From JABDJZ01 sp047611125 (GTDB taxonomy: Bacteria; Bacteroidota; Rhodothermia; Rhodothermales; UBA10348), in assembly GCA_047611125.1 (NCBI GenBank), contig JBLFXH010000141.1:1-8625 (forward strand): 8,625 bases of DNA, read 5' to 3'. Positions 1-7,696 of this stretch are shown piece by piece (the stretch's first letter is position 1; each line of letters opens with the position of its first letter). The notes under the pieces were generated by a model, which saw only the letters and a program-made list of their open reading frames with translations, was not told where the DNA came from and searched no databases. Made by a program: the position numbers and the translations under genes.

Positions 1-219
1 GCCTTCGATTCTGTGCCCATGGGCGTAGTCTTTGAGGATCTCGAGCACCGCTTCAGTCTGCGCATTGAAGCCCCTGAATCCATCCGCCGGATGGATGTAT
101 CGTACTGGCGGGCCGCTCCGCTGGAGATTGGGGACGTTCTGGCTGACCTGGCCGATGTGGTAGCCGCTGACCTGAGGCAGACCGCAAACGGTTACCAAGT
201 CTACCAGTCCGAGCGCTAG
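1..219 (+). CDS. FecR-like anti-sigma factor, C-terminal fragment
   Basis: The reading frame is open from the first base, so only the last 72 residues are in the window; the ATG at 13 is internal. The visible part resembles the C-terminal domain (DUF4974-type) of FecR-family regulators: a 'V.FEDLEHRFSLRIE' stretch, then a short strand region and 'PLEIGDVLADLADVVAADL', ending in 'GYQVYQ'. This beta-alpha-beta fold is related to the STN domain. FecR proteins are inner-membrane anti-sigma regulators that contact the N-terminal signalling domain of a TonB-dependent receptor in the periplasm and control an ECF sigma factor. The next gene downstream is an STN-bearing receptor, which supports the call. 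The membrane segment and cytoplasmic anti-sigma part would be outside the window. The short length is the main uncertainty. Confidence 0.72.
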   Translation, partial: AFDSVPMGVVFEDLEHRFSLRIEAPESIRRMDVSYWRAAPLEIGDVLADLADVVAADLRQTANGYQVYQSER

Positions 220-223
220 TCCG

Positions 224-260
224 GGCAGTGCCGAGCACTGCTGCGGGCTGCTTCTAGCCC
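224..260 (+). other. Two adjacent hairpins after the fecR-like stop
   Basis: Five bases after the fecR-like stop codon is an inverted repeat: CAGTGC (226-231), loop CGA, GCACTG (235-240). It extends by G225-C241 and a G224-T242 wobble to an 8-bp stem. Next to it is a second stem, GGGCT (245-249) with AGCCC (256-260) around a 6-base loop. No run of T follows, so this is not a clear intrinsic terminator. It could be an attenuator or an mRNA-stabilising structure between anti-sigma and receptor genes, where uneven expression would be useful. The rest of the 220-424 gap shows no gene and no convincing promoter. Confidence 0.35.
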
Positions 261-424
261 TACTCCGGCACCCTCGCCTGACTGCCGCGTAAGCGTGGCC
301 ACGAAAATTGGTGGTGAGGCTTCCCCTGAGTCTGCTGTTTCTTGGCGGCTGGTGTGATAGTTTCTGTTCCGTGAGGACCCCATGGTCGACGACCAACAAG
401 GCCCTCACCGAACCGAACGGTGCC

Positions 425-3235
425 ATGTATATCTGGACGCGCCATCGGGGGCGTTCCGTCCGGCTTTTATGCGGGCTGGTGCTGCTCCTTTTACTCGGGC
501 TGCCCCGTGCCACGCAGGCACAGGACGGTCAGCGGTATACGTTTGCCTGGCGCGGCTCTGGGTTGGACGATGCGCTTCGGCAATTCCAGACCACCACCGG
601 ACTCAATATTGTCTGGCTCCCATTGCTGGCGGAGGGCAAGAGAGTCTACTGTGTGGCTCGGCGGGAGCCGGTTGATGAGGTCCTGAAGTGCATCCTTGAT
701 GGTACCGGCCTGGACTTCTACCGCCGCTCCTCCGGCACCTACGTGATCGAACGCTCAGTGGAAGCACCTCCACTCTGGGGCAACATGCGAGGCATTGTGG
801 TGGATGCCAGCACGCGCCAGCCTGTACCAGCGGCGCACGTATTCCTGGCCGAAGCCCAGCGCGGCCGCGTTGCGAATGGCAGCGGGATGTTTGCCTTTGA
901 CCGTCTCCTCCCTGGCGATTACGCCGTTCAGGTCTCGCATATCGGCTATCGGACTGTGAGTCAGTCCATCGTAATCGAGCCCGGAGGATCAGTCCGCCCC
1001 GAGATTGCCATCATCGCGCAGCCCGTTCTTCTGGCGCCCATAGTTCTGGAGGGTCTGGCCATGCAGCCTTCCTCCACCCTCCTCGGCTTCGCGATGATGG
1101 ACCAGGAGGAGATCAGCTCTCAACTGGGCCCCGGGGGCGCCGCTCTTCAAGGACTTGATGGACTCATGGGCGTGCGCGTGAATGACGCCACCGCCGACAT
1201 TCATATTCAGGGGGGTGATGCCGGAGAGCATCAGTTCCGGCTCGATGGCGCGCCGGTCTTTATTCCGTTGAACGTGGCCAGCTTCATTGGGCCGTTCAGT
1301 CCGTTTGCGCTCGGCTCCATCCGGATTCACAAGGCTGGCTTTGGTGCTCCGCTCGGCAGCCACATTTCCGGCGTGATTGAGGCTCGACACGACCTCAGGT
1401 ACGGAGCTACCAACTCCGATGGTTCTCCGGCCGGTTACCAGTCCAAGACGCTCATTCAGGGGGACCCACTCAGCATCAATGCCCGGCACTCCGGGTCCTG
1501 GGCCGGCCGGGGGGATACGCGCGGGTCCGTGATGGCTGCATCCCGTGTGGGTATCTGGCGACTTTCCGCGCCTCAATCTCTAACGAATCTGCTGGACAGT
1601 TGGAACCGCATCGATTCGTTTCTGCTCTCTGCATTCGCAGACCAAAACACGCCCTTTGCGGATGACCTCCCACCGGCGGGCAGCCCTGAGATCGGATTTG
1701 CCGACCTCCACGTGGCTGGTGAGTTGAAGAAAGGCCTTCAAACGCTCAATGCGTCACTGTTTACCGGTGGGAGCCGACTTGGGAATGACTTGGCCGGTAC
1801 CCCGATCGGCCAGGGGACGACCGAGGAGGAGATTGCGCAGTACAAGGACATCTACGACTGGCGCACCACTACCGCCCAGGTTCGCTACAACGCGGTCCTG
1901 ACGGGTCGAGCCCTGGGCTCTCTGCAGGCTCGCTTTAGTCAGTACCGCGTCAGCCATGACTTCGTGGCGCGTGATGAGATCACGCTGGCCTCGCCCGAGG
2001 ACGATGGAAACAGGATCTATGAGGCCGCCATTTCCGGCCGCCTAGACTACGCACTGGCTGACCGCCACTACACCGAGTTTGGCTTTGAAGCGATACGATC
2101 TGGTGATCGGGTTCGCATCGCCGGGTCCCAGCAGCTTCCCCTTCAGCACCGCTTCGCTGGGTGGCGGACAGCCGTCTACGCGCAGGACAAGATTCAGGTG
2201 GGACGTCACGCGGTGGTGGAGGTGGGCACCCGCTTCACCTTTCTCAACGCCCGCCGAACGCTATACGCCGAGCCCAGGTTGGCCGCACGATTCGATTTCC
2301 CGGGCACACAGACGGGCGACTGGTCATTCTTCTTTGGAAGTGGCATCTATCGACAGTTCGTCAACCAGTTTGACGTCTCAAGCCGGAGTCCCCGCACGTT
2401 CGTCTCTTCAACCAGGTTCTGGATGGCAGTCGATTCGACCGTCGCGCCACCCAAGTCCGGGCACCTGACGGGGGAACTGTTCTGGCGTCCAACGTCACGG
2501 TGGTCTGTGAGTGCAGAAGCGCACTACAAGCGCCATTACCACATTCTGTCCGTTGACTATTCCGCGGAGACAGATGTACCGCAATTGGTCCAAAGGGACT
2601 TCCTGCGATCCTCGCGCGGGTATACATATGGGTATGCGGCCATCCTCAAACGCTCGCTAGGCCTTGGCAGTGTCGACCTGCGCTACGAGTTCACCGAGGG
2701 GCGCCGCCAGATATCGGGCCTGTTTGAGGACCGCCTGATAGATGTGCCCTGGAATGAGCCCCACCGCCTAGAGCTTTCGGTCAACACGATGCCTGTCAAC
2801 CGGCTGGTCCTACTGGGCCGTTGGCGACTAATTTCGGGCCGCACTTGGGGCTTCAGACAGGCTTATTACGACTTCCTTGGCGCCTATCTCAATGACGTGG
2901 ATCGCGTGCTCGATAGCGTCATCGACCCGGGTGCTCGAGCACGAATCAGCCACCAGACAGACTTCTATAGTCTCACAAATCCCGAGGACCACAAACTTCC
3001 CAATCTGATTCAGATGGATGTCGGTGCCGGTTATTCCTTTGACCTAGGGAACGCCAGCCTACAGGCCCGACTAGACGTGATCAATCTGCTGGGACGAACG
3101 AATACGGCCGACTGGCGCTTCTTTAAAGGAGAGGGGTTCTTCGACGAATTAAACCCTCTGTCCGGTCGTCTGGAAAAGGGACGGCGTGAACTCCTACCGC
3201 GTGTCGTGACCTTCGCGCTACGGCTGAGTTGGTAG
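425..3235 (+). CDS. TonB-dependent outer-membrane receptor with STN signalling domain and CarboxypepD_reg-like domain (FecA-type)
   Basis: A 936-residue outer-membrane active-transport receptor. I chose the ATG at 425 because it is followed directly by a signal peptide: basic start (RHRGRSVR), leucine-rich core (about residues 13-26) and a cleavage-like site near ATQA-QDG. The frame also opens at a TTG at 308, but that adds 39 residues in front of the signal peptide. Domains in order: STN (about 37-110; 'AWRGSGLDDALRQFQ', 'TGLDFYRRSSGTYVI'), carboxypeptidase-regulatory-like beta-sandwich (about 118-198; 'GIVVDASTRQPVPAAHVFL', 'GYRTVS'), plug (about 225-325; 'DIHIQGGDAGEHQFRLDG', 'SIRIHKAGFGAPLGSHISG'), then a beta-barrel of about 600 residues ending in a terminal Trp ('VTFALRLSW'), the usual outer-membrane assembly signal. 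The STN domain and the fecR-like gene upstream suggest substrate-triggered sigma-factor signalling. No SusD-like lipoprotein gene is adjacent, which argues against a SusC/SusD glycan importer. The substrate (siderophore, cofactor or other) cannot be read from the sequence. Confidence 0.9.
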   Translation: MYIWTRHRGRSVRLLCGLVLLLLLGLPRATQAQDGQRYTFAWRGSGLDDALRQFQTTTGLNIVWLPLLAEGKRVYCVARREPVDEVLKCILDGTGLDFYRRSSGTYVIERSVEAPPLWGNMRGIVVDASTRQPVPAAHVFLAEAQRGRVANGSGMFAFDRLLPGDYAVQVSHIGYRTVSQSIVIEPGGSVRPEIAIIAQPVLLAPIVLEGLAMQPSSTLLGFAMMDQEEISSQLGPGGAALQGLDGLMGVRVNDATADIHIQGGDAGEHQFRLDGAPVFIPLNVASFIGPFSPFALGSIRIHKAGFGAPLGSHISGVIEARHDLRYGATNSDGSPAGYQSKTLIQGDPLSINARHSGSWAGRGDTRGSVMAASRVGIWRLSAPQSLTNLLDSWNRIDSFLLSAFADQNTPFADDLPPAGSPEIGFADLHVAGELKKGLQTLNASLFTGGSRLGNDLAGTPIGQGTTEEEIAQYKDIYDWRTTTAQVRYNAVLTGRALGSLQARFSQYRVSHDFVARDEITLASPEDDGNRIYEAAISGRLDYALADRHYTEFGFEAIRSGDRVRIAGSQQLPLQHRFAGWRTAVYAQDKIQVGRHAVVEVGTRFTFLNARRTLYAEPRLAARFDFPGTQTGDWSFFFGSGIYRQFVNQFDVSSRSPRTFVSSTRFWMAVDSTVAPPKSGHLTGELFWRPTSRWSVSAEAHYKRHYHILSVDYSAETDVPQLVQRDFLRSSRGYTYGYAAILKRSLGLGSVDLRYEFTEGRRQISGLFEDRLIDVPWNEPHRLELSVNTMPVNRLVLLGRWRLISGRTWGFRQAYYDFLGAYLNDVDRVLDSVIDPGARARISHQTDFYSLTNPEDHKLPNLIQMDVGAGYSFDLGNASLQARLDVINLLGRTNTADWRFFKGEGFFDELNPLSGRLEKGRRELLPRVVTFALRLSW

Positions 3236-3931
3236 CGTCCCCTCGGACGACTCGGCCGCCGTGGTGGGCGTAGCCTCCAGTCCAGAGGCTTCCTCGCGGT
3301 CCGCAAGCACCTGATGGAAGGTGCGCTGAAAGATGAGGATCCCCACAACGCCGACAACAATAGCCATGTCGGCCACGTTCCAGATTGGGAAAAGCGCCAC
3401 GTAGCTGCCCCCGAAGAAAGGGACTCCCTCGGGGATGTGGCCACGCCACATGTTTACGTGAATGAAGTCCACTACCCGACCCAGAAAAAGCGGCTCGTCG
3501 TACAGAAACGCGCCATAGAACACCCGGTCAATGATGTTGCCGAACGCCCCTCCCAGCACGAGGGCCAGGCTATAGCGGTACGGCGTGTACAGCCTGCCAA
3601 CACGGGCCAGATAGAACAGGATCAAGCCAGTGGCCACGATCGAAAATATCGTAACGAGCGCCGGCGCTCCGAGCTCGATGCCGAAGGCCATGCCGGGGTT
3701 CTCCGTGTACGTCAGCCGGAGCCAGTCGCCCAAGACAGGGATGGACTGCCCCTGGTACATGTTCGCGACCACCAACTGCTTGGTGATCTGATCAATAACC
3801 ACAATGACCAGGGCTACAATCACGAGCGGTTTATGACTCGCATTGGCCTGCAGAGGACTGCTCCCCATCTCAAGCGCGGCCTCAACGACCGCGGGGTCCT
3901 GCGGATTCGACTCCGTTGTGCTATCCGTCAC
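3218..3931 (-). CDS. lspA: Lipoprotein signal peptidase (signal peptidase II)
   Basis: An inner-membrane aspartyl protease that cuts the signal peptide from diacylglyceryl-modified prolipoproteins ahead of the lipidated cysteine. The 237-residue protein has the family landmarks: first membrane helix with the conserved Asp in 'VIDQITK' (D47), 'TENPGMAFG' (N78), then the two catalytic aspartates in 'GNIIDRV' (D135) and 'NVADMAI' (D188). About four membrane segments are visible (near 35-50, 90-110, 121-135, 187-202). The loop between the catalytic aspartates is long, as is common in Bacteroidota relatives ('GRVVDFIHVNMW' and 'FFGGSY'). A polar N-terminal extension of about 33 residues and a 30-residue Ser/Thr/Glu-rich C-terminal tail make it longer than the roughly 160-residue E. 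coli enzyme. The start is GTG at 3931, 8 bp after the dksA-like stop, suggesting translational coupling; an internal ATG at codon 22 is an alternative start that would keep every membrane helix. Its last 18 bp overlap the convergent receptor gene. Confidence 0.95.
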   Translation of the reverse strand: MTDSTTESNPQDPAVVEAALEMGSSPLQANASHKPLVIVALVIVVIDQITKQLVVANMYQGQSIPVLGDWLRLTYTENPGMAFGIELGAPALVTIFSIVATGLILFYLARVGRLYTPYRYSLALVLGGAFGNIIDRVFYGAFLYDEPLFLGRVVDFIHVNMWRGHIPEGVPFFGGSYVALFPIWNVADMAIVVGVVGILIFQRTFHQVLADREEASGLEATPTTAAESSEGTLPTQP

Positions 3932-3939
3932 GCTGCCAG

Positions 3940-4344
3940 TTACTGTTTTTTCTGCCGGAGCTTGGCCTCGATAGAGATCTCCGTATGCGGCACTGCCTCG
4001 AGACGCTCACGGGCAATCTGGTCACCCGTGACCTTGCAGATTCCGTACGTACCGTTCTCGATGCGATCCAGTGCACGATCTAGGTAGCCCATGTACTTCT
4101 GCTGACGGGCTATCATAAGATAGAGCTTTTCCCGGTCCATGGCATCCGTGCCGGCATCAGCCATGTGGAAGCTGTAGGCGGTGTCGTTCTCGGACTGCTC
4201 GCGAGCATCAGCTAGCTGCTCCCGCATTCTGTCAATGTCGTCAGTTGCCGAGGCTCGTTTATTATCAATGAGTCCGCGGAAGTACGCCAGTTCTTTGGTG
4301 GAATACATCGTTTTCTGGGCCTGCGTGTCGTTTGCTTCGCTCAT
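3940..4344 (-). CDS. TraR/DksA-family transcriptional regulator lacking the zinc cysteines
   Basis: A 134-residue protein of the TraR/DksA family, which binds in the secondary channel of RNA polymerase and, with ppGpp in E. coli, adjusts rRNA and amino-acid promoters. Residues 15-95 form the charged coiled-coil hairpin, with a tip-like segment near 'DAGTDAMDRE' (63-72). The C-terminal part carries the family signature 'NGTYGICKVTGDQIARERLE' (97-116). A canonical zinc finger would have four cysteines, but only C103 remains: the partner is Thr106 ('CKVTG') and the second pair is replaced by 'EISIEAK' (122-128). As I recall, Bacteroidota homologues share this loss. The ATG at 4344 is preceded by an A/T-rich stretch (AATAATCAG) and no clear Shine-Dalgarno sequence. 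It lies 31 bp after ileS and 8 bp before lspA, so it is probably co-transcribed with both. I withhold the symbol dksA because this group has several paralogues. Confidence 0.88.
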   Translation of the reverse strand: MSEANDTQAQKTMYSTKELAYFRGLIDNKRASATDDIDRMREQLADAREQSENDTAYSFHMADAGTDAMDREKLYLMIARQQKYMGYLDRALDRIENGTYGICKVTGDQIARERLEAVPHTEISIEAKLRQKKQ

Positions 4345-4375
4345 CTGATTATTCGCTTCTGCCCTTCATCACGTC

Positions 4376-7300
4376 CTAGTCGCGGGTGCGGGTTACCGCG
4401 ATCGTGATGCTGTGCGATTCTATCTCAAAACTCTCCACGAGGTCGCCCTCAGGGAGTCGGGTGGCCTGCAACTCGACAGCTAAGGTCTCGTTCCGAACCC
4501 GCTCCGCGAAGGAATCGAGCGCCTGAGCCAACTCTTCTGAGGCTGTGAATGCGACCGTAATGCGATCCGATACGTCGAATCCGGCCTGTTTGCGCATATT
4601 TTGGATTCTGTTTACTACCTCCCGCGAAAGTCCCTCTGCGATGAGTTCCGGCGTCCGTGTGATGTCCAGGGCAACCGTCACGTTTCCCTCCTGGCCGACG
4701 AGCCAGCCCTCGATTCCCTCGGAAACGATCTCGATATCGTCGCCCTCCAGAACCACCGGTTGACCGTTTGCCTCGAAAGAGACCCGGCCGGCCTCCATGT
4801 AAGCGTCCACGTCATCCGCAGTCATTCCCCGAATGAAGGCGCCAACGGGCTTCATGAGGGGGCCTAGGCGTTTTCCAAGACGCTTAAAATTTGGCTTGGC
4901 CTGCCGGTTCACTATCGAACTTGCGCCGTGCACGTATCGAATTTCCTTCACGTTGACCTCGCTGAGGATCACCTCGCGAACGTGCCCAACCGCAGACTCC
5001 TCGACACCGACTCCCGTCACGACCGTGAGGCCAGCGAGTGGTTGCCGCACATTGATCCCACTCTGATTCCGTAATGCGAGAGTGATGGAGGAAATTGTCC
5101 GGGCCAAGTCCATCCGGTGCTCAAGTTCCGGATCCGCTAGTTGGCCAGCAGCAGAGGGGAAATCGCTGAGATGCACAGAATCGGATATGCCGCCGACAGC
5201 CCGGTACAACCAGTCGCTGTAGAAGGGAGCGATAGGCGCCATCAGGCCGCTCACGGTGGTAAGAGACTGGACCACCGTCTGGTAGGCCGCCACCTTTGTG
5301 GTGTCGTCCGTTCCCGAACCCGCCTTAGCAGACCAGAAGCGGCGACGATTCCGCCGGATGTACCAGTTGGACAACTCGTCCACAAAGGTCTCGACAGCCC
5401 TGGCAGCCCTGGTTGGATTGTACGTCTCATAGGCGTCGTCAACCTTGGAGACGGTCGCGGTCAAACGGCTGAGAATCCAGCGATCCATCTCCGGACGTTC
5501 CGACACCGGGACACTCGGCTCCTCGCCCGTGAAGCCGTCGATGTTCGCGTACGTGGCCAGGAAGGCGTAGACGTTCGACAAGGTCCCGAAGAACTTGCGC
5601 TGAGTTTCTGACAGTCCACGCTCAGAGAATTTCAGGTTCTCCCAGGGCGGCGCATTACTCATCATGTACCAGCGCACCACGTCCGCCCCATGCTCGGCAA
5701 TGGTCGAGAAGGGATCGACGGCGTTGCCCTTGCTCTTGGACATCTTCTCGCCCTTCTCGTCCAGGACGAGGCCGTTCACAACCACATTGCGATAGGCAAC
5801 CGAGTCCATAACTAGCGCGGCGATGGCGTGCATGGTGTAAAACCACCCGCGTGTCTGATCGACACCTTCGGCGATGAAGTCCGCCGGGAAGTTTCGCTCG
5901 AAGAGCTCCTTGTTTTCGAACGGGTAGTGCCATTGGGCAAATGGCATCGCGCCCGAATCAAACCAAACGTCAATCAGGTCTTCGACCCGGCGCATGGTCC
6001 CGCCGTCCGGTGCTGGCCACGTGAGATCGTCGACGAAAGGGCGATGGAGATCCACTTCGTCGTCGTCGGCCGGGATTTGGTCACCGCACTTCTCGCGAAG
6101 CTCGGCCAGCGATCCGATGACCTCGCGGTAGTCCGAGTCCTCGGCGTCGGATTCCCAGATGGGGAGCGGGGTGCCCCAATAGCGACGCCGACTAAGTGCC
6201 CAGTCCACGTTGTTGACCAGCCAATCGCCGAAACGACCGGTACCGATACCCTCGGGCTGCCAGTTGATCGTTTTGTTCAAGTCGATCAGCCGATCCTTGA
6301 TGGCTGTGGTTCGGATGAACCAGGAGTCAACCGGGTAACTCATCAGCGGCGTGCCCTTACGCCAGTCGTGGGGGTAATTGTGTAGGTAGGTTTCGTGGCG
6401 GTACATCAGGCCCCGATCGCGCAGATCCCTGGAGATGACCTTGTCCGCATCCTTGAAGAACATCCCTGCCACAAGCGTGATGTCCTCGTTGAACGTCCCG
6501 TCCGGTAGCACCGGGTTTAACAGCGGAAGTCCCTCCTTCTGAGCCGTCTCAAAGTCCTCGGCGCCGAATGCAGGCGCGGTGTGGACGATTCCTGTTCCAT
6601 CTTCGGTGGACACGTAATCGGCGGAAACAATGCGCCACGCAGTGCTGGCCTCCTCGTGATCCAGGAAGTAGTCGAACAGGGGCTCGTAGCGCCGGTCCAC
6701 CAGATCTGAGCCGGTCATTCGGTCGACAATCTCATAGTCTTCCTTGATGACCGACAACCTGGTCTCGGCCAGAATCATGTCATGTTCGCCGATGTCCTCG
6801 GTGGTGAGCCGAACCCGGACGTAGTCGATCTTTAGGCCCACGGCCAGGGCCACGTTCGAGATGGTGGTCCAGGGCGTCGTGGTCCAGGCCAAGAGATAGG
6901 TATTCTCCTCCCCGACCATGCGGAAGCGTGTGTATATGCTGGGATCCTGGACTTCCTTGTAGCCTAGGCTCACCTCGTGACTGGACAGCACTGTGCCCGA
7001 GCCCGGGCTGTACCATTGGATCTTGAAGCCCTGATAGAGCAGGTCCTTCTCGTAGATCTTCTTGAGAAGCCACCAGACGGACTCGATGTATGAGGTCTGG
7101 AACGTCACGTAGGGATCGTCCAGGTTTACCCAGAAGCCAATTCGCGTCGTCAGCTCATCCCAAAGGTCCTTGTATTTTAGGACGCTCTCGCGACAGGCCA
7201 GGTTGTAGGCCTCAATGCCGAACTCCTCCACCTGATGGCGCCCTTCAAGGCCGAGGGCCTTCTCGACCTCGATCTCTACGGGCAGACCGTGCGTGTCCCA

Positions 7301-7555
7301 GCCGGCCTTTCGCGAGACCTGGAAGCCCTTCATGGTCTTGTAGCGACAGAAGGCATCCTTGATGGTCCGTCCCATCACGTGATGAATGCCGGGCCTTCCG
7401 TTGGCCGTCGGCGGTCCCTCGTAGAAGGTGAAGGCTTCGGCTCCCTTTCGTTCCTCGATGCTCCGGCCGAAAATATCCTGATCCTGCCAGTATTGGAGGA
7501 TTTCTATTTCCAGCGAGGGGTGGTCTACGACCTTGAGTTCCTTGAACCGAGACAT
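4376..7555 (-). CDS. ileS: Isoleucyl-tRNA synthetase, type 2 (eukaryote-like), with altered GIHH signature
   Basis: A cytoplasmic class I enzyme that charges tRNA-Ile with isoleucine using ATP and hydrolyses mischarged valine. The protein has 1059 residues from the ATG at 7555, which starts 'MSRFKELKVV'. The frame runs further up to a GTG at 7663, but those 36 residues look unlike any family member. Landmarks: 'FYEGPPTANGRPGIHHVMG' with the ATP signature at 56-59, 'AGWDTHGLPVE' (84-94), CP1 editing domain with the Thr-rich 'WTTTPWTT' (224-231) and 'GTGIVHTAPAFGAEDF' (320-335, editing Asp at 334), 'DWALSRRRYWGTPLPIW' (451-467), 'VDQTRGWFYT' (565-574), KMSKS at 604-608, an anticodon-binding domain from about 690, and a C-terminal extension. 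No cysteine occurs after residue 490, so the C-terminal zinc finger of E. coli-type IleRS is absent, as expected for type 2. The class I HIGH motif reads G-I-H-H. It leads a cluster with the dksA-like gene and lspA. Confidence 0.97.
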   Translation of the reverse strand: MSRFKELKVVDHPSLEIEILQYWQDQDIFGRSIEERKGAEAFTFYEGPPTANGRPGIHHVMGRTIKDAFCRYKTMKGFQVSRKAGWDTHGLPVEIEVEKALGLEGRHQVEEFGIEAYNLACRESVLKYKDLWDELTTRIGFWVNLDDPYVTFQTSYIESVWWLLKKIYEKDLLYQGFKIQWYSPGSGTVLSSHEVSLGYKEVQDPSIYTRFRMVGEENTYLLAWTTTPWTTISNVALAVGLKIDYVRVRLTTEDIGEHDMILAETRLSVIKEDYEIVDRMTGSDLVDRRYEPLFDYFLDHEEASTAWRIVSADYVSTEDGTGIVHTAPAFGAEDFETAQKEGLPLLNPVLPDGTFNEDITLVAGMFFKDADKVISRDLRDRGLMYRHETYLHNYPHDWRKGTPLMSYPVDSWFIRTTAIKDRLIDLNKTINWQPEGIGTGRFGDWLVNNVDWALSRRRYWGTPLPIWESDAEDSDYREVIGSLAELREKCGDQIPADDDEVDLHRPFVDDLTWPAPDGGTMRRVEDLIDVWFDSGAMPFAQWHYPFENKELFERNFPADFIAEGVDQTRGWFYTMHAIAALVMDSVAYRNVVVNGLVLDEKGEKMSKSKGNAVDPFSTIAEHGADVVRWYMMSNAPPWENLKFSERGLSETQRKFFGTLSNVYAFLATYANIDGFTGEEPSVPVSERPEMDRWILSRLTATVSKVDDAYETYNPTRAARAVETFVDELSNWYIRRNRRRFWSAKAGSGTDDTTKVAAYQTVVQSLTTVSGLMAPIAPFYSDWLYRAVGGISDSVHLSDFPSAAGQLADPELEHRMDLARTISSITLALRNQSGINVRQPLAGLTVVTGVGVEESAVGHVREVILSEVNVKEIRYVHGASSIVNRQAKPNFKRLGKRLGPLMKPVGAFIRGMTADDVDAYMEAGRVSFEANGQPVVLEGDDIEIVSEGIEGWLVGQEGNVTVALDITRTPELIAEGLSREVVNRIQNMRKQAGFDVSDRITVAFTASEELAQALDSFAERVRNETLAVELQATRLPEGDLVESFEIESHSITIAVTRTRD

Positions 7556-7696
7556 GCGAGACGGGCGATTCTGATCGTTTGGGCAGGGTCCAAAAAATAC
7601 GGCGAAGGGACTCGTGGAGAGAGAAGCGCGCGGGAATTGCACAAAGACTAGACTGGTGGGCACCGGATTGACCCGGCCTGCCGCCTAGCCAGTGAA
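7556..7696 (-). other. Intergenic leader between the PNP-like gene and ileS
   Basis: These 141 bp separate the PNP-like stop from the ileS start and are the only gap in the minus-strand cluster large enough for a separate ileS promoter. On the minus strand it holds a small hairpin (stem CCGG/CCGG around TCAA, at 7663-7676) and a T6 run (the A6 at 7592-7597 of the plus strand). I see no T-box-like leader, no tRNA and no confident promoter. The A6 run is close to the TAnnTTTG -7 element of Bacteroidota but has no matching -33 TTG at the right distance. Confidence 0.3.

Noticed and set aside
342..365. Possible Bacteroidota promoter (TTG, then TAGTTT) ahead of the receptor
   Set aside because: The spacing of about 13 bp is too short for a -33/-7 pair, and the -7 element matches only partly.
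308..424. Upstream TTG extension of the TonB-dependent receptor
   Set aside because: The extra 39 residues precede a complete signal peptide that begins at the ATG at 425, and they resemble nothing; signal peptides should be at the N-terminus.
989..1576. 195-codon minus-strand frame inside the receptor gene
   Set aside because: It runs opposite the plug region, which is well conserved, and has shadow-frame composition with no motif.
3314..4087. 257-codon plus-strand frame opposite lspA and the dksA-like gene
   Set aside because: It is antisense to two clearly recognised genes, is rich in His/Arg/Gln as expected for a shadow frame in GC-rich DNA, and has no domain.
5828..6385. 185-codon plus-strand frame inside ileS
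   Set aside because: It is antisense to the catalytic region of IleRS and shows no recognisable domain or start signal.
7556..7663. GTG-started N-terminal extension of IleRS (36 residues)
   Set aside because: The extension is compositionally odd and unlike IleRS family N-termini, whereas 'MSRFKELK' from the ATG at 7555 is a natural start.
7662..7677. Hairpin CCGG-TCAA-CCGG as a terminator for the PNP-like gene
   Set aside because: It has only four Watson-Crick pairs plus wobbles and no T run follows on the minus strand.
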